In this document: piece after piece, positions 9,513 through 22,345 of the stretch | Layout of the letters: each line of letters opens with the position of its first letter | Numbering within the stretch: the first letter of the stretch is position 1 | Notes under the pieces: generated by a model | Told to the model about the DNA's origin: nothing | The model's input: the letters and a program-made list of their open reading frames with translations, nothing else | Databases searched by the model: none | Source: Priapulus caudatus | Lineage: Eukaryota > Priapulida > Priapulimorpha > Priapulimorphida > Priapulidae | NCBI RefSeq assembly: GCF_000485595.1 | Contig: NW_014577636.1 | Location: forward strand, 91,512-136,545 | Direction of reading: 5' to 3' | Length of the DNA stretch: 45,034 nucleotides | Position numbers and translations under genes: made by a program

Positions 9513-10988
9513 ACGAGAGACGAGCACGAGAGGTCTCTAGAGTCGTAATGCGCGCCGCACGTGCGGACCCCGGAGGAGAAAGACGACGACGACAGTAACC
9601 GAGCTACAGAGAGGAAGCTGAGAATCATTCAAGCGGGTTGTTATGCAGCAACGGGCAGAGGAGGATGCTTGGCAGGAGGCTGCTGGGGACGCGGTCCAGG
9701 AGCACGATGTTGACGAAGACGCAATTAGGCGCGGTTGATAACGCCAGGGGGTCCGGAACAAAAAAAGCGGAGAGACCGGACGAACGGAAAAGAAGATAAA
9801 GTGGGCAGAAAATTTGGAGAGAAACGTGCAGAGAGAGAATAAGCGGTTAGAGATACGAGAAAGGGACGGAGGGGATGGAAAGGAGAGAGGATGGAGGAGG
9901 GAGAGCAGATGGGGAGAAGACCGGATCGAGAGAGGGGAAGGAAGAGGTGACAGGGGGGGAAAAAGACGAGGCGAGCGAGATGGGCAGGACGGAGAGGAAG
10001 GAGAGCGGGAGAGAGCCGGGAGAGGACTGGACCATTGTCTCGGTCGTCATCTTAAATGCCCTTGCCTAGCTGAGGCCCTTCTCCCCGTCCGCCACCTCAC
10101 AATCACTCGCCCCTCCACCTGTCCGCTCTATCTCTCCCTCCCACGCCTGCCGTGCCTTCCTCATCCGCCTCTCGGTCCGTCCCGTTGTAAAACCGTCCCC
10201 GTGATCGCGTGCAAGAAGGCCAGCCGTCACGTTATGTTTTTACTGTTTCATCTTTCGCGGCTATATCCTCGAAAGATTCAACTCTTGATCATGAGCAATA
10301 CTTCGGAAAAAGGCAAACCAGTGACGTTCGCAACGCATTTTCCCGATATTTCGCAATTTTATAGCTTTTCTATCAAATCTGCGCTTCTTTACAAATAGTA
10401 ACAATACAGGCGTCTTCGAAGATTTGATTAAAAGCGTCCGTAACAAGCTAGATCACCTCCATCGATGGTCGCAATGCGCGGTCCTTTCTGCTCTCCCTCT
10501 ATACTCATTCCCCACAATATGTCTTTTCTTTCTTCTCACTGCTTCATTTTTGCTCTTCTTATTTGTTCTTTTCTCTGCTCTTCTTCCTCTCGCCCTCTGT
10601 CCTTATGCTCTCCGATTTCCGCTCTTATCGCTCGCCCCTCAGCTTCTCAACCCCCTGTCCCTCTGTCTCCTCGGTCCGCTCTCGCTTCTTCCTTCCCTCT
10701 CTTTCTTGCGGCGTGTATCTCTCTTTCTCTCCTCTCGGCTCATCGACTCTTCCTGGAGCGTGACGTGACGGTGCAAATGCATAACGTGCGTGCGTGCGTC
10801 GTGTGTGTGGCCGGTGCGAGGAGTCAGAATTCAGTTAGGATAGGAAGCACCGATAGCGAATCAAAAGTAGCTTCCGTAATGAAATACGACGCAGCGCGGA
10901 AGCGCATGAAAACCTTCTTCGACTTTCAATTGTCAATTGACATTAGGCTGTTATTAGGAGACGAGGCAGGATATATAATATAATATAT
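9190..10988 (+). repeat. Left arm of the fold-back in the first block
   Basis: This matches 12515-14069 in inverted orientation with many small indels. Landmarks: GACAGAGAGACACGAATA (complement near 9270, direct near 13981), TTCTCCGGGG-type sequence beside GCACGTGCG, TCATAACAACCGGCTTGA or its relative, CGGACGCTTTTAATCAAAT, GCGTCGTATTTCATTACGG and TGTCAATTGACAATTGAA near the inner end. No coding frame survives in both arms. Confidence 0.85.
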
Positions 10989-11020
10989 ATATAATTATAT
11001 AGTATATACTATACCAAAAC

Positions 11021-11595
11021 CACATCACTGCGGCTTTTATTTGACTTTGACCTTGATCATATTTCTCTTTCACTTTTAACTCGGCCCCTAATTGACTTAG
11101 CGCGACCAAACTTGGTATACTTACACATCTTGGGGAGAATGTGTCGCGTACCAAAACAAGGTCACTGCGGCTTTTATTTGACTTTGACCTTGATCATATT
11201 TCTCTTTCGCTCTATAACTCGGCCCCTAATTGACCTAGCACTACCAAACTTCGTATACTTACACATCTTGGGGAGAAGGTGTGTCGCGTACCAAAACCAG
11301 GTCACTACGACCTTTATTTGACCTTTACCTTAACCTTGATCATATTTCCCTTACGCTCTATAACTCGGCCCCTAATTGACCTAGCTCTACCAAACTTGGT
11401 ATACTTACACATCTTGGGGAAAATGCGTGTCGCGTACCAAAACAAGGTCACTGCGGCTTTTATTTGACCTTGACCTTGACCTTGATCATATTTCCCTTTC
11501 ACTCTATAACTCGGCCCCTAATTGACCTAGCGCGACCAAACTTGGTATACTTACACATCTTGGGGAGAAGGTGTGTCGCGTACCGAAACCAGGTA
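11021..11595 (+). repeat. ~140-147 bp satellite array, clean copy in the first block
   Basis: Four to five regular monomers; the ACCAAACTT landmarks lie at 11105, 11243, 11389 and 11535 (spacings 138, 146, 146). Perfect TGACCTTGA sites (TCAAGGTCA on the other strand) lie at 11048-11056 and 11185-11193, with three overlapping at 11465-11485. The array is in the opposite orientation to the one at 7196-8122. Confidence 0.92.
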
Positions 11596-12288
11596 TTTGC
11601 GTAGTTTGTGCAGCTGTCTGGCTCTCCATCCGCTGACGTGACGTCCGACGTGCGGTTCGTCTGCGCGTCGACTACCGCCATGATGCTCGCACGTCACAGT
11701 ATTATAGGGGGCGCTGTCGTACGCATAGCAGTGAACAGTCCCGTGAGGAGGGATACGGAGGAGAGATAAGAGAGAGATAAGAAGAGAGATAAGAGAGAGA
11801 TAAGAAGAGAGATTAGAGAGAGATAAGAAGAGAGATTAGAGAGAGAGATGCTGAAGTCGATGGCCAGCCCATGACGATGCCTGCATTTCATGTCTTCATA
11901 TCTGTTTTGATGGTGTCTGCTTGTTTTGCTGCCGGTTTATACACCAGCATCTCCGCTGTCAGAAACATCAGTTGTAGCTACATGACATCCTAGCTGGGTC
12001 TAAAATGTGGTGACGTCCGAAGGGTGGTGACGTGGAAGAGGTATGACGTTGTGGAAGAGTTATGACATTTTGCATTTATATGATAGTCGGCGTAGCTACT
12101 CGCGAGTTTTCTGCCGAAGTTCGCCCTGGTGAGGGAACGTTAACCCCAGATGTATGAGACGCGCGCGTATGTGTATGTGTGTTGCCTCAATATTATTAGC
12201 CACCTTACTAGACTCACTGGTTATATAAGTGTTCTCGTCTCTTAAGTAGCCTACAACCGCTTCTTCTGTCGTCGCCATATATATATAT
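11596..12288 (+). repeat. Dispersed repeat family X, diverged copy
   Basis: Homologous to 27960-28840 but shorter. It lacks much of the region between the open-frame centre and the TATA motif, and the frame is broken by indels. The GAGATAAG tract (11757-11849) is expanded into a regular minisatellite. It directly follows the satellite array at 11021-11595, whereas copies A-C of X are about 2.6 kb from a satellite array. Confidence 0.55.
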
Positions 12289-12290
12289 AC

Positions 12291-12424
12291 TAGCTGGGCT
12301 ACCCGGCGATGCCCGGGATTTTTTGGGGGTTACTGCTTTTCTGCTATTTCATGCGTTTAGCTGGGCTACCCGGCGATGCCCGGGATTTTTTGGGGGTTAC
12401 TGCTTTTCTGCTATTTCATGCGTT
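12291..12424 (+). repeat. Perfect 67 bp tandem duplication with a CCCGGC-GCCCGGG motif
   Basis: Units 12291-12357 and 12358-12424 are identical. Each starts TAGCTGGGCTACCCGGCGAT, followed by GCCCGGG, a T6 run and TGCTTTTCTGCTATTTCATG. The CCCGGCGATGCCCGGG part resembles CCGG-type motifs seen at the ends of dispersed repeats in many invertebrates, but I cannot name a family. A third partial unit may follow (TTCTGCTATTGCTTGCG). Confidence 0.85.
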
Positions 12425-12514
12425 TTCTGCTATTGCTTGCGTTTCGGCATTCCTGATTTTGAGCCTGACTATAGTTGGGCGCGATAGGATTGCTATTTAC
12501 TTTAATATATATAT

Positions 12515-14069
12515 ATATATTCCTGCCTCGTCTCTAATCAGCCGTAATTGTCAATTGACAATTGAAGTCGGAAGGGAAGGGTTTTCTGCGCGTCGCGCTG
12601 CGTCGTATTTCATTACGGAAGCGACTGATTCGCTATCGTGCTTCCTATCCTACTGATTCTGACTCCCTCGCACCCACACACACGGACGCACGCCCGCACG
12701 TATGCATGCACGCACGTGCACGCTCAGGAAGAGCGAGAGCGAGAGAGAGAAAGAGAGGGATACACGCGCGCAGAAAGAGAGGGGGAAGGAAGAAGCGAGA
12801 GCGAGACAGAGACAGAGGACAGGGGGGTGAGAGCGAGCGAGAGAAAGCGAACGAGAGATAGAGACAGAGGGCAGGGAGAGAGAGAGAAAGAACAAAAGAG
12901 AGCAAAAGCGTGAGAAGGAAAGAAAGACATTGGGGAGAGGAGTGAGGGAGAGAAAGGCCCGCATGCGACCATGGTAGAGGATGATCTCTTTTCGGACGCT
13001 TTTAATCAAATTCAAGACGCCTTGTATTTATATGGTAATAGCGCAGATTTGATAGGAAAAGCTATAAAGTTCGTAAATATCGGAAATGCGTTGCGACGTC
13101 ATGTTTGCCTTTTCCAATATTGCTCATTCAAATTGTAATCTTCGAGGATTAAGCCGCGAAAGATGAAAGTATAAACATTAACGTTACGCTTGCCTGTCTT
13201 GCACGCGATCACGCGTCACTAGCAAGCATTAGATGCGACACAATGTCCTTCTCCTCCCCTCTCCTCCCCTCTCCTTCCTCTCCCTTCCTCCATCTTCCTC
13301 GCTCTCTCTTTTTCTCCCTTCCTCTTCCTCTCCGCCTCTCTCTCCGTCTTTCTCCCCATCTCTCTCCCTCTCTCCATCCCTCTCTCCTTTTCCTCCCCCT
13401 CCCTTCCCTTTCTCTATCTCTACCCCTTTCTCTCTCGCACGTTTCTCTCATTTTCTCGCCCACTTCACTTCTTTTTCCGTTTCTCCGTCTCTCCGCTTTT
13501 TTTTGTTCCGCCCCTGCGTTATCACCGCGCGCGCGTTCGCAACATCTGCTCCTGGACCGGCGTTTCCCCAGCATCCTCCTCCAGCATCCTCCTCCCGTTG
13601 CTCATAACAACCGGCTTGATGATTTCCTCAGCTTCCTCTCTGTGCTCGTTACCGTCGTCGTCGTCTTTCTCTCCGGGGCCGCACGTGCGTGCGCGTCATT
13701 AGCGACGTGCTAGGAGACGCTCTCGGCTCGCTCTCGTCAGAGGCAGAGAGAGAGAGAGAGGGAGAGAGAAGGGGGAGGGAGAGGAATGGAGAGAGGGAGA
13801 GAGAGAGGGAGGAGAGAGGGGAGATGGAGAGGGATGGAGAGAGGGAGAGAGTGAGAGTGGCGGAGAGAGGGAGAGAGAGGGTGAGAGAGAGCAAGAGAGG
13901 GATGGAGAGAGGGAGAGAAAGGGGGGAGGAGATAGAGAGAGCGGAAGAGAGAGGGAGAGAGAGGAGAGGAATGAGGAAGGACAGAGAGACACGAATATGT
14001 TTACTGCCACTCGCTCTCTCGCTCTCTCGCTCTCTCGCTCTCTCGCTCTCTCGCTCTCTCGCTCTCTCT
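12515..14069 (-). repeat. Right arm of the fold-back in the first block
   Basis: Inverted counterpart of 9190-10988. The arm runs to the very end of the contig. Tracts: GA (12725-12960), CT (13230-13510), GA (13742-13990) and CGCTCTCT units (14014-14069). The two arms differ mainly by single-base insertions and deletions. Confidence 0.85.
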
Positions 14070-14094
14070 NNNNNNNNNNNNNNNNNNNNNNNNN
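14070..14094. other. Assembly gap of 25 N
   Basis: Twenty-five consecutive N join the first block, which ends in a CT tract with regular CGCTCTCT units, to the second block, which restarts with the sequence of position 1. Confidence 1.
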
Positions 14095-15773
14095 TTATAG
14101 GTCGCACCCCTGCACGCCGCGCGCCTGTACAACACGACTTCTCACTCCAGTACACCCTCACCACCCTTACCAAACCCTCTCCTCATTGCACCTTTCTCCA
14201 TCCGCTTACCTCCGCTTCCCTCCCCTCCTCCACCCCAACTCCGTGCGGCGCTCTTACAACCACGATCTCTAACGGCTGATTCTGAAGAGCAAAATTTTTG
14301 CGTGTGTTTTGTCGAACTTCGTACGCGATTTTTTTTTTCTCGCCGAAGTGACGAGCGCACTTTACGAATGCCGACGTCGACGAGTTTATGTGTGAGTTAC
14401 GTGGACTCGGTCTCGTCTGAGGCGGCCGCGATAGGATCTCGCGCATGCGCAGTCGCGTCGGTGTGCGAAATCACCTCACGGGCGACTGGTGGCTAGATCC
14501 GCCGAACATTTCCGAAGTTAGCCGACCGAGAAATTTCAAGTCTCGTAAAATGTCAGAGTCTTCCTCTGAAATGCCTTCTCTTTGATCTCTACTCACGGAG
14601 ATTGGATGGGATGCTTTTCTACACGTAGGGGCCCCGCCTCAAGCTGTTTGCAGTAAACGTGTTGTTTACTGATGTGAACCTTCAGAAGGCGTGGGAGGGA
14701 TAAAACCAGGCTGACGCCCTGACCGTAGCATTGCGACGGCGTCCGCTGCGGTCCGCCGCGCATCCGGTTCGTTCCTCCCTCGCGTCCCTCTCTCTCCCCC
14801 TCCGTCTGGTTAGTTCAGTCGCGTCACGTCTTAGTGTAACGGCCACTTCTGCTTCTCCTCACTCTATTGAGCTATTGTTCTAGTCTTTCTTTCTTATTGT
14901 TTTCTGCTTCCTGAGACCGTTCTCGATTCCTTCGTCTCGGGTCTCTCATTGTATCCTCGCTCCTCTCCCTCGATTTCGCTCCTTGCCGCGCTCGGACCGA
15001 TTTAATTCGATCTGTACAGCAATCTGACAAGCGATCTCAGCGCGCTAGAGCGAATTAAATAAAACAGCATTCAATTGATATTAAGCGCGATTACACGGAG
15101 ACATTGGACGGCGGCAATCGCAGACTGTCGGTGAAGCATAATATAGGGTAGTAGCTGATTTCCGGACGAAGCTTACTGCTACTGCTGTGCTGTTGTGTTG
15201 TATGTTGCTGCTGCTGCTGCTGGTGTAAGGTGGTGTGGTGGTGGTGGTTGCTGCTGGTGTGGTGGTCTCGGTGGTGGTGGTGGGTGGGACTGTGTCTGCT
15301 GATGCTGCGTGGTGGCTGGGTGTTGGTGCGTTGGTGTGGCTGCTGCTGTGTACTGAGCCACGGGCCGTGCTGCAGGCTATAGGCAGGTGTGTATTGCTGC
15401 GGCTTGTGGCTGTGCGATGCTGCTGCATGGCTGCTGCTGTGGAGGTTGGTGGTGGTGGTGGTGGTTGTGGTGGTGCTAGCTGCTGGCGTCTGAGTGCTGT
15501 GTTGTTCGGTAGTTACTGCTGATGGTAATTGCTGCTGCTGCGTGGTGATGAATGTATATATATTTTAAAATGATGGCAAAAATAGACAAAAAATATGTTA
15601 GAAACAAGACAGACACCTATGACCAAACAGTATAAGCAACAAAAGGTACAAGAACCTGAATTCATTCTAAACGCTGAGTCAGTGTACAGGCGGTGCACCT
15701 CTCCGGTGCGGTATAGGCGATTTGGTTCTCTTTCGAAATGCTTCTCATTCCATGTCATTCGTGCGCCGCGCTG

Positions 15774-16018
15774 CCCGCGCCAGGCGAAATTTTTTTTCCA
15801 CGAGAGTTTCGGACCCCAGCCAAATCAGCGCTTCATTCACTCAACTACTCGAAGCAACAATGAAAATTTATTAGCAACCGTAACCTCACCTGAAGCGCCG
15901 CGTAGAGCTAAGACTACTTTAACTCACAGGTCCGTTCTTATATACCACCATGATTTACAAACACTATCTGTGGTGGGTCCGCGACTCTCGGTGGGAGAAA
16001 CATTTTCGCGGCCCCGCC
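15774..16018. mobile_element. TIR element (MITE-like), copy B
   Basis: Identical to the element at 1680-1924, carried by the direct duplicate of the module. Confidence 0.6.
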
Positions 16019-17763
16019 AGTGAAACCTGCGATAGCGCGTTGGTAGTTTTATCATTTCTATTTCGATCAACGCCGACGTTCAATAAATATATAATAGCGA
16101 CACATGAATTCATATAGATATGATAACGTATCACAATATCTGGGACTTTACGTCGGTAATAAGGGAGCTTTTCATCGTTTGCTCATCGTTTTTTTCTTCT
16201 ATAGGCTCGCTGCGAGTTCTGCAACCATTTAGTCGCAATGTGAAAATATCACGTGGGTCTGCCAGCTTCGATTGTTTAGGAACGCATCACGTGATCAGCT
16301 GGTTACGCTTAGGTGGCTCTGGCTGGACCTGGTTTTCAGCCACTCTGCGTTGGTGGTTATATAAGGCTGGTTATAGCACACGCTTCGCACGCACGGCACG
16401 CCCGCACGTACGCACGCGCGGGCACGCCGCACGCCGACGCACGCACGAGCGGAGCACGACGAACGCACGCACGCACGCAGCACGCACGCCGCGGCCCCTT
16501 ATTATATGTAATCTACAATAAATATATATTTATATTCAATATATAGTATTATACAATGTAACCAAACAAAAAACGAAAAAGTTTATTACTACCCATATTG
16601 ATTAAAACCAGGCCAACGTGTGAACCGAGATGTTAGAAAAACGTAAACAATTCACGTTCACCGGGATGTCAAGTGTACACGCAGCGCGCCTATAGATGGC
16701 GTACGTACGACTGTTCACGGCATAATTTAAATGTGGGCCGAGCACACTCGGCCTGCGTTGCCGAGTGGACAGAAGCCCGGCAATATTTACGGGGAGGCAT
16801 TCCCTTCCGCTCCTGCGCATAATCTCGGCTATATACGTTTTTACTTATGTTAAACTGTTGCTGCCAGGAAAAATCGATGCGATGGCGGCGGTAGACGCAC
16901 GAGCAGGTTGGACGGTGTGGTCCGGTTGGACGTGACGAGGATGGCGGGAGACGCTGGTTGTCCATCACGGAATTGGCCCTGACTCTAAACCGCACCGCAT
17001 ACCGTCGACGTACCGTCTCCGCATACCACTCACCCATCCACACTACACCGTCACGCATCACCACTCCACCCGTCACCTGCCGTCCCACTCACGCGTCACC
17101 GCCATCGCTATTCACCACTAACCACCGGGTAGCCGGCGCATCGAGCGCACTGAGAGGGGGGCGGGTCACGCGGTGTACGGGGAGGGCGGGCGGGGGGTTG
17201 GCATGACTGGCGATAATGACCAGATAAACGCCCAGTGCAACGGGGGGTGTCCACATTCAAATGGTCACGCGGGGCAATTTAATTAAGCAGTAAAACAATC
17301 GAGGGAACTTCTAACATTCCAACGAGTCAACAATCAATCAGGTCAACAGCAACAGTGGAAGCGCTAGTGGATAGGATAGGGCTTCATTACTATGTCATGT
17401 AGACGCGGTTATGCCCTCTCTCTGCACACTAGCAGGGCGCACGTGTCGGCGTCACACGCTGGGTAGGCGTTCAGGGTCTGGGCCGAGGGTACATAGTTAG
17501 GGTGTTCCTTCGTTGAGGGCGATGACCACCAAGTTATTAACAGGATAACATACACCAGAACACAAACAGGTGTGATTTATAACATCGGAATACTCTTATT
17601 TATAGTATTATAATTAATTATTATATAATTATTATTATATTACTATATATAGTTAATAGTATATATACTATTAATTTATATATATATTATATATATATCC
17701 CGCAACACACAACACACACAGCACGTATCATATGATTTTATATAATCTATATAATTATATGTA

Positions 17764-18644
17764 TATGGAGCGACAGAAGGAACGCCGGCTTGTAGGTAAT
17801 TAAGAGACGGAGACACACTTATATACCGTTGCGTCTGTACGGTGTGGCCTTAATATATGAGCGGGCCGGCCACAGCACATTACCCACATATCCGGGGTGG
17901 CCGGTCCTCACATCCTGCCCGGCTGTGCTCCAGTCGGCGTCCCCGGCGCCCCATACTTCCCTCCTCCATCTCCCACAATCTGACCCTCGCCGTTCCCCAC
18001 CCCGACGGCTGGTTTCACAACTTCAGGGCCGAGGTAAACTGTTTAGACAGATTCCACCACTCCGATCAGGCGAACTCGGACGAAACATCGCGAGTATACG
18101 GCGACTTCCTATAAATGACAAAATGTGCATATCCGTTCCACAACGTCATACCCTCTTCCAGCGTCACCCACCGCTCCTCTGAGATACGCATCCATCCACC
18201 TGACTCCGACTTCCCCTTCGCCCCCCTCCACCACATTTTATAGCCAGTAGGCCATTCATGGTAGCTACAACTGAACCTGTATTCTGACAGTTGCTCAACT
18301 TGTACTAACACTCGGTCAGCAACAAGCAGACCCATCAAAACAGATAGTAGACATTGAATAATGCAGAGATCGTATTGCGACTTCTCAGCACTTGCTCACT
18401 CTAATTGCTCTCTTTCTGTATCTCTTGTATCTCTCTTTGTACTCTCTCTCGTATCCTCTCTCCGTATCGTCTACCTCACGCGACCACGTTCAGCTGCGTG
18501 ATGCGTAGACAGGCCCTCTATTACTGTGACGTGCGGCATCATGGCGGAGTCGACGTCCAGGAGAACCGGCAGTACGGCTTCCGCGTCGTGCATTGCGCGA
18601 TGGAGAGCCAGAAGCTGCCGCTGCACAAAACACGCAAAAAAAAG
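17764..18644 (-). repeat. Dispersed repeat family X, copy B
   Basis: Identical to 3670-4550 within the direct duplicate of the module. Confidence 0.55.
18066..18335 (-). CDS. Hypothetical small open frame in repeat X, copy B
   Basis: Identical to the frame at 3972-4241 in the direct duplicate. Confidence 0.22.
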   Translation of the reverse strand: MGLLVADRVLVQVEQLSEYRFSCSYHEWPTGYKMWWRGAKGKSESGGWMRISEERWVTLEEGMTLWNGYAHFVIYRKSPYTRDVSSEFA

Positions 18645-18814
18645 CTTCGATGAAAGGTGGTTCACGTTGAATCGCCTCTTATAGCACATTCTCTCTCTCT
18701 CTCTCTCACAACCACACACAACACCACCACACACACACACTACACAACACACACACACCACCACACACACGCGCGCGCCGCTGATACGCGCGGCCACACA
18801 CCAAAACAGAGAGA

Positions 18815-18858
<44 letters not shown>

Positions 18859-21289
18859 AGAGAAGACGGAGAGAGAGAGAAGAGATTATTGAGCGCCGCG
18901 AGAGGACGAGAGAGAGAGAGCGAGAGCGAAAGAGAGAGAGAGAAGCGAGAGAAGTGACCCTACGAGATGCGATGAGAGAGGGAGAGAGAAAGACTGAGCC
19001 CATGAGAGAGGAGAGAGGGAGATCGAGAGTGAGAGAGAGAGCGAGAGAGAGAGAGAGAGAGGCCTGAGAGGAGAGAGAGGAGGGAGAGGAGAGAGAGAGA
19101 GAGAAGAAAGAGAGAAACTCCAGTAATGCTCTCAGTCATGATTATATATGAATATATTAACTGATTCATAATGATTAGCGTCGAGTCTACGCATCACACG
19201 CACGCACACCACACTATCTTTCGGGCATGTGTGGCTGCGCGTGTTTTGGGGTGAGTGCCGTGAGTCCCTGTGCATTTTGCGCTTGTGCACTGTCGTTGCG
19301 TGCCAGCTCGTCGCACGCCGAGCCGGCCTTTGGGGAACTACAATGGAGGCAACTTATTAACTGCCGTCAGCACGCGCTCGGCCATCTGGGTATCGTTCCG
19401 TCCTCCTATCCTCTCAATTATACTTTCTTATTACTCTGCTTCCCCTTCCCTATTTACTCTCGTTTCTCTCTCTCTCTCAATCTTTCTTCTCTCTCTCTCT
19501 CTCTCTCTCTCCGCTCCTCTCGCTCTCACCTCTCGTTCTTTCTCCTTCCCTTTCTTTCTTTCTCGTCTCTTCTCTCTCGTCTCGCTCTCTTCGCTCTCTC
19601 TCGCTCTTCCCCCTCTCTCAAATTATCTCTGTCGCTCCCCCCTCGCTGTATGTCGTGTCCTGTTCTTCCTCTATCTGTCATTTTGCTCTCAAAGCTCTAG
19701 TCCCCTCCTACCCCCTCTCCCCTCTTTCCTCTCCTTCTTTTCATCACGTCATCTATAAATCGCTGAAAGTAGATATTGGCGTAATAGAATGTTTTACTTT
19801 TCCTATCGAGAGACAAACGACTCGATCTGTATCAGCACATCGTCACGCGATGACAAAGGAATATGACATCAAAGAATGAGAGAATCCAAAAAGAAGTAAG
19901 AGTCAGCAATAGACGATGACAACATGTGTGAAGAAGATGAGTGATGAGTTTAAAAGATAGAAGAAGATAAAGAGTGAAGAAGAAGAAAAGGATGGGAAAA
20001 GCTTAAATATAGATAATACGTAGAAGAAGAGGAAGATGACGATTATGATGAGAGAAAAAGAAAGGGAGGTGAGCAGAGAAGGAGAAGAGAAGTAGAAGAA
20101 GACGACGACGCGGACGACGAACGAGCGACGACAAGAAGAAGATTGAGCACCGTCTATCTAGTTTGCGAGTAGTGCGTAGATCAACCCGGCGCCTTTAGTA
20201 TTCACTGGGCGACGTATTAGGCGTCGACAGATGACCGCCACAAATAAATTGTCGCGGATTAGCACCGGTGAATAATCACGCTTACATCCTCCCGCCACAA
20301 GCGCCCGCACACAGCATGCACGCACGCACGCGACGCGGACGCCGCATGCCGTACGCCACGCGCGCACGCAATCAGCTTATTACCGGCTTCCGCTATTGAT
20401 AATATGCAATACATTCACAGGTGAACGTCGTTGATCATTTATCACGGGGTGTGAATCTTCACGCTGACACGGTGGGGATCAGGAATAGCGGGTGGCAGTG
20501 CGATAAACAGCACACGCGCAATTACACACACACAGCAACGACACATACATCACACATACACACGGGCGCAGCAACATCACACACACCGCGCACATAACCC
20601 ACACACAAAACATACACACAACACGCTGCACTAACACACAACAACACAACATTTAACAACGCGACATTACACACACACACGCGTACACACACGCACGCAA
20701 TAACACACACAACACGAATACACAACATACAACACGGCGCGCACCATACACACACACCGCAATAACACACGCGGCAGATTGACACACACGCGCGCCATAC
20801 ACAAAGAACGTATCTCAACACACGCGCACATACACACACACACGCCATTCACACACATGTGCGCACATACACCACGAGCACTAACGACACACCGCACATA
20901 CCACCACACGACATACACACACCGCGCGCACATCACACACAGAACGCACTTTACACACACACAGCGCACATTCACCACGCACATCACAACGGCGCGCACA
21001 TAACACACAGAGCGACATTACACACACAGCGCGCCATTACACACACGCACATACAACACGCGCGCACATACACACACAGGACGCTACACTACACGACACG
21101 CGGAGCAATACACACACACACACAGGCACATTACACACACACGGCACATACACAACGAACGCACATCACACACCGCGCAAATACACACACACGCGTATCA
21201 CCACACTACCGCGCGCCGCACGCCGACTATATTATAAACTGAAAAAGGCAGTTGTCGCCAATCTACATGATCCCCCCCCGCGTGTTCTT

Positions 21290-22216
21290 CACAAGTGTGT
21301 AAGTATACGAGTTTGGTTGCCGATAGGTCAATTAAGGGGAGATATATAGAGCGGAAGGGGAAATATGATGAGGTCACGGGTTAAGCGTCAAGGGGTCAAA
21401 TAAAGTTTGCGAGCAACCTAGGTTTCGGTACGCGGGAACACCTTCTCCCAAAGATGTTGTAAGTATACCAAGTTCGTGCGCGTAGGTCAATTGTAGGGAG
21501 CGATTATAGATGTGAAGCGCGAAAGTATGATCAAGGTCGTCAAGGTCAATAAAAAAGCCGACAGTGACCTGTTTTGGTACGCGACACGCATTTTCCCCAA
21601 GATGTTGTAAAAGTATACAATTTGGTATAGAGCTAGGTCATTAGGGGCCGAGGTTATAGAGCGTAAGGAATATGATCAGGTTTAAGGTAAAGGCAGCATA
21701 AAGCGTCGTAGTACCTGTTTTGGTACGCGACACCTTCTCGCCCAAGATGTGTAAGTATAGAAGTTTTGCGATAGTGCTAGGTCATGAGGGCGAGTTATAG
21801 GCGGAGGGGAAATATGATCGAAGGTCAAGTTAAGGTCATACACGGTCGCAGCTAACCTGGTTTTGGTAGCGCAGGCTCGATTAGCGGGACCGAAGTTTAG
21901 AGAGCGGAAGGAATGTGCATCAGGTCAAAGTTAAAGGTCAAATAAAGTCGCGCAGTAACCTTGTTTTAGGTACGCTGCTCACTTTCTCCCAGATGTGTAA
22001 GTCATATACAAAGTTTGGGTAGCACTAGGTTCATTAGAGGGCCGAGTTCAGAGCGAGTCAGAAAAATATGTCAAGAGTCAAATTAAAGCTTTATCAATAA
22101 AGGTTGAAGTGACGCTGGTTTTAGTACGCTGTCCACCTTCTCCCCAAGATGTTGATAAGTATACAAGTTTGTAGCGCTAGGTCAATTAGGGGTCGAGTTT
22201 AGGCGGAGGGAAATTC
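21290..22216 (-). repeat. ~140-147 bp satellite array, noisy copy B
   Basis: Identical to 7196-8122, including its small indels. Confidence 0.85.
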
Positions 22217-22301
22217 TTCTGCGGCAATGAGCGGCGGCGGCGCGGCGGTTGTGGAGACATGAACCAGCAGTTTCCCGCGACTTTGTCGCGGGATAATTAT
22301 A

Positions 22302-22345
22302 TCAGGAGTTAAATGAAGAACAACTTTGTCTTCATCAACTCCTGA
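22302..22345. mobile_element. Miniature fold-back element, copy B
   Basis: Identical to 8208-8251 in the direct duplicate. Confidence 0.65.
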
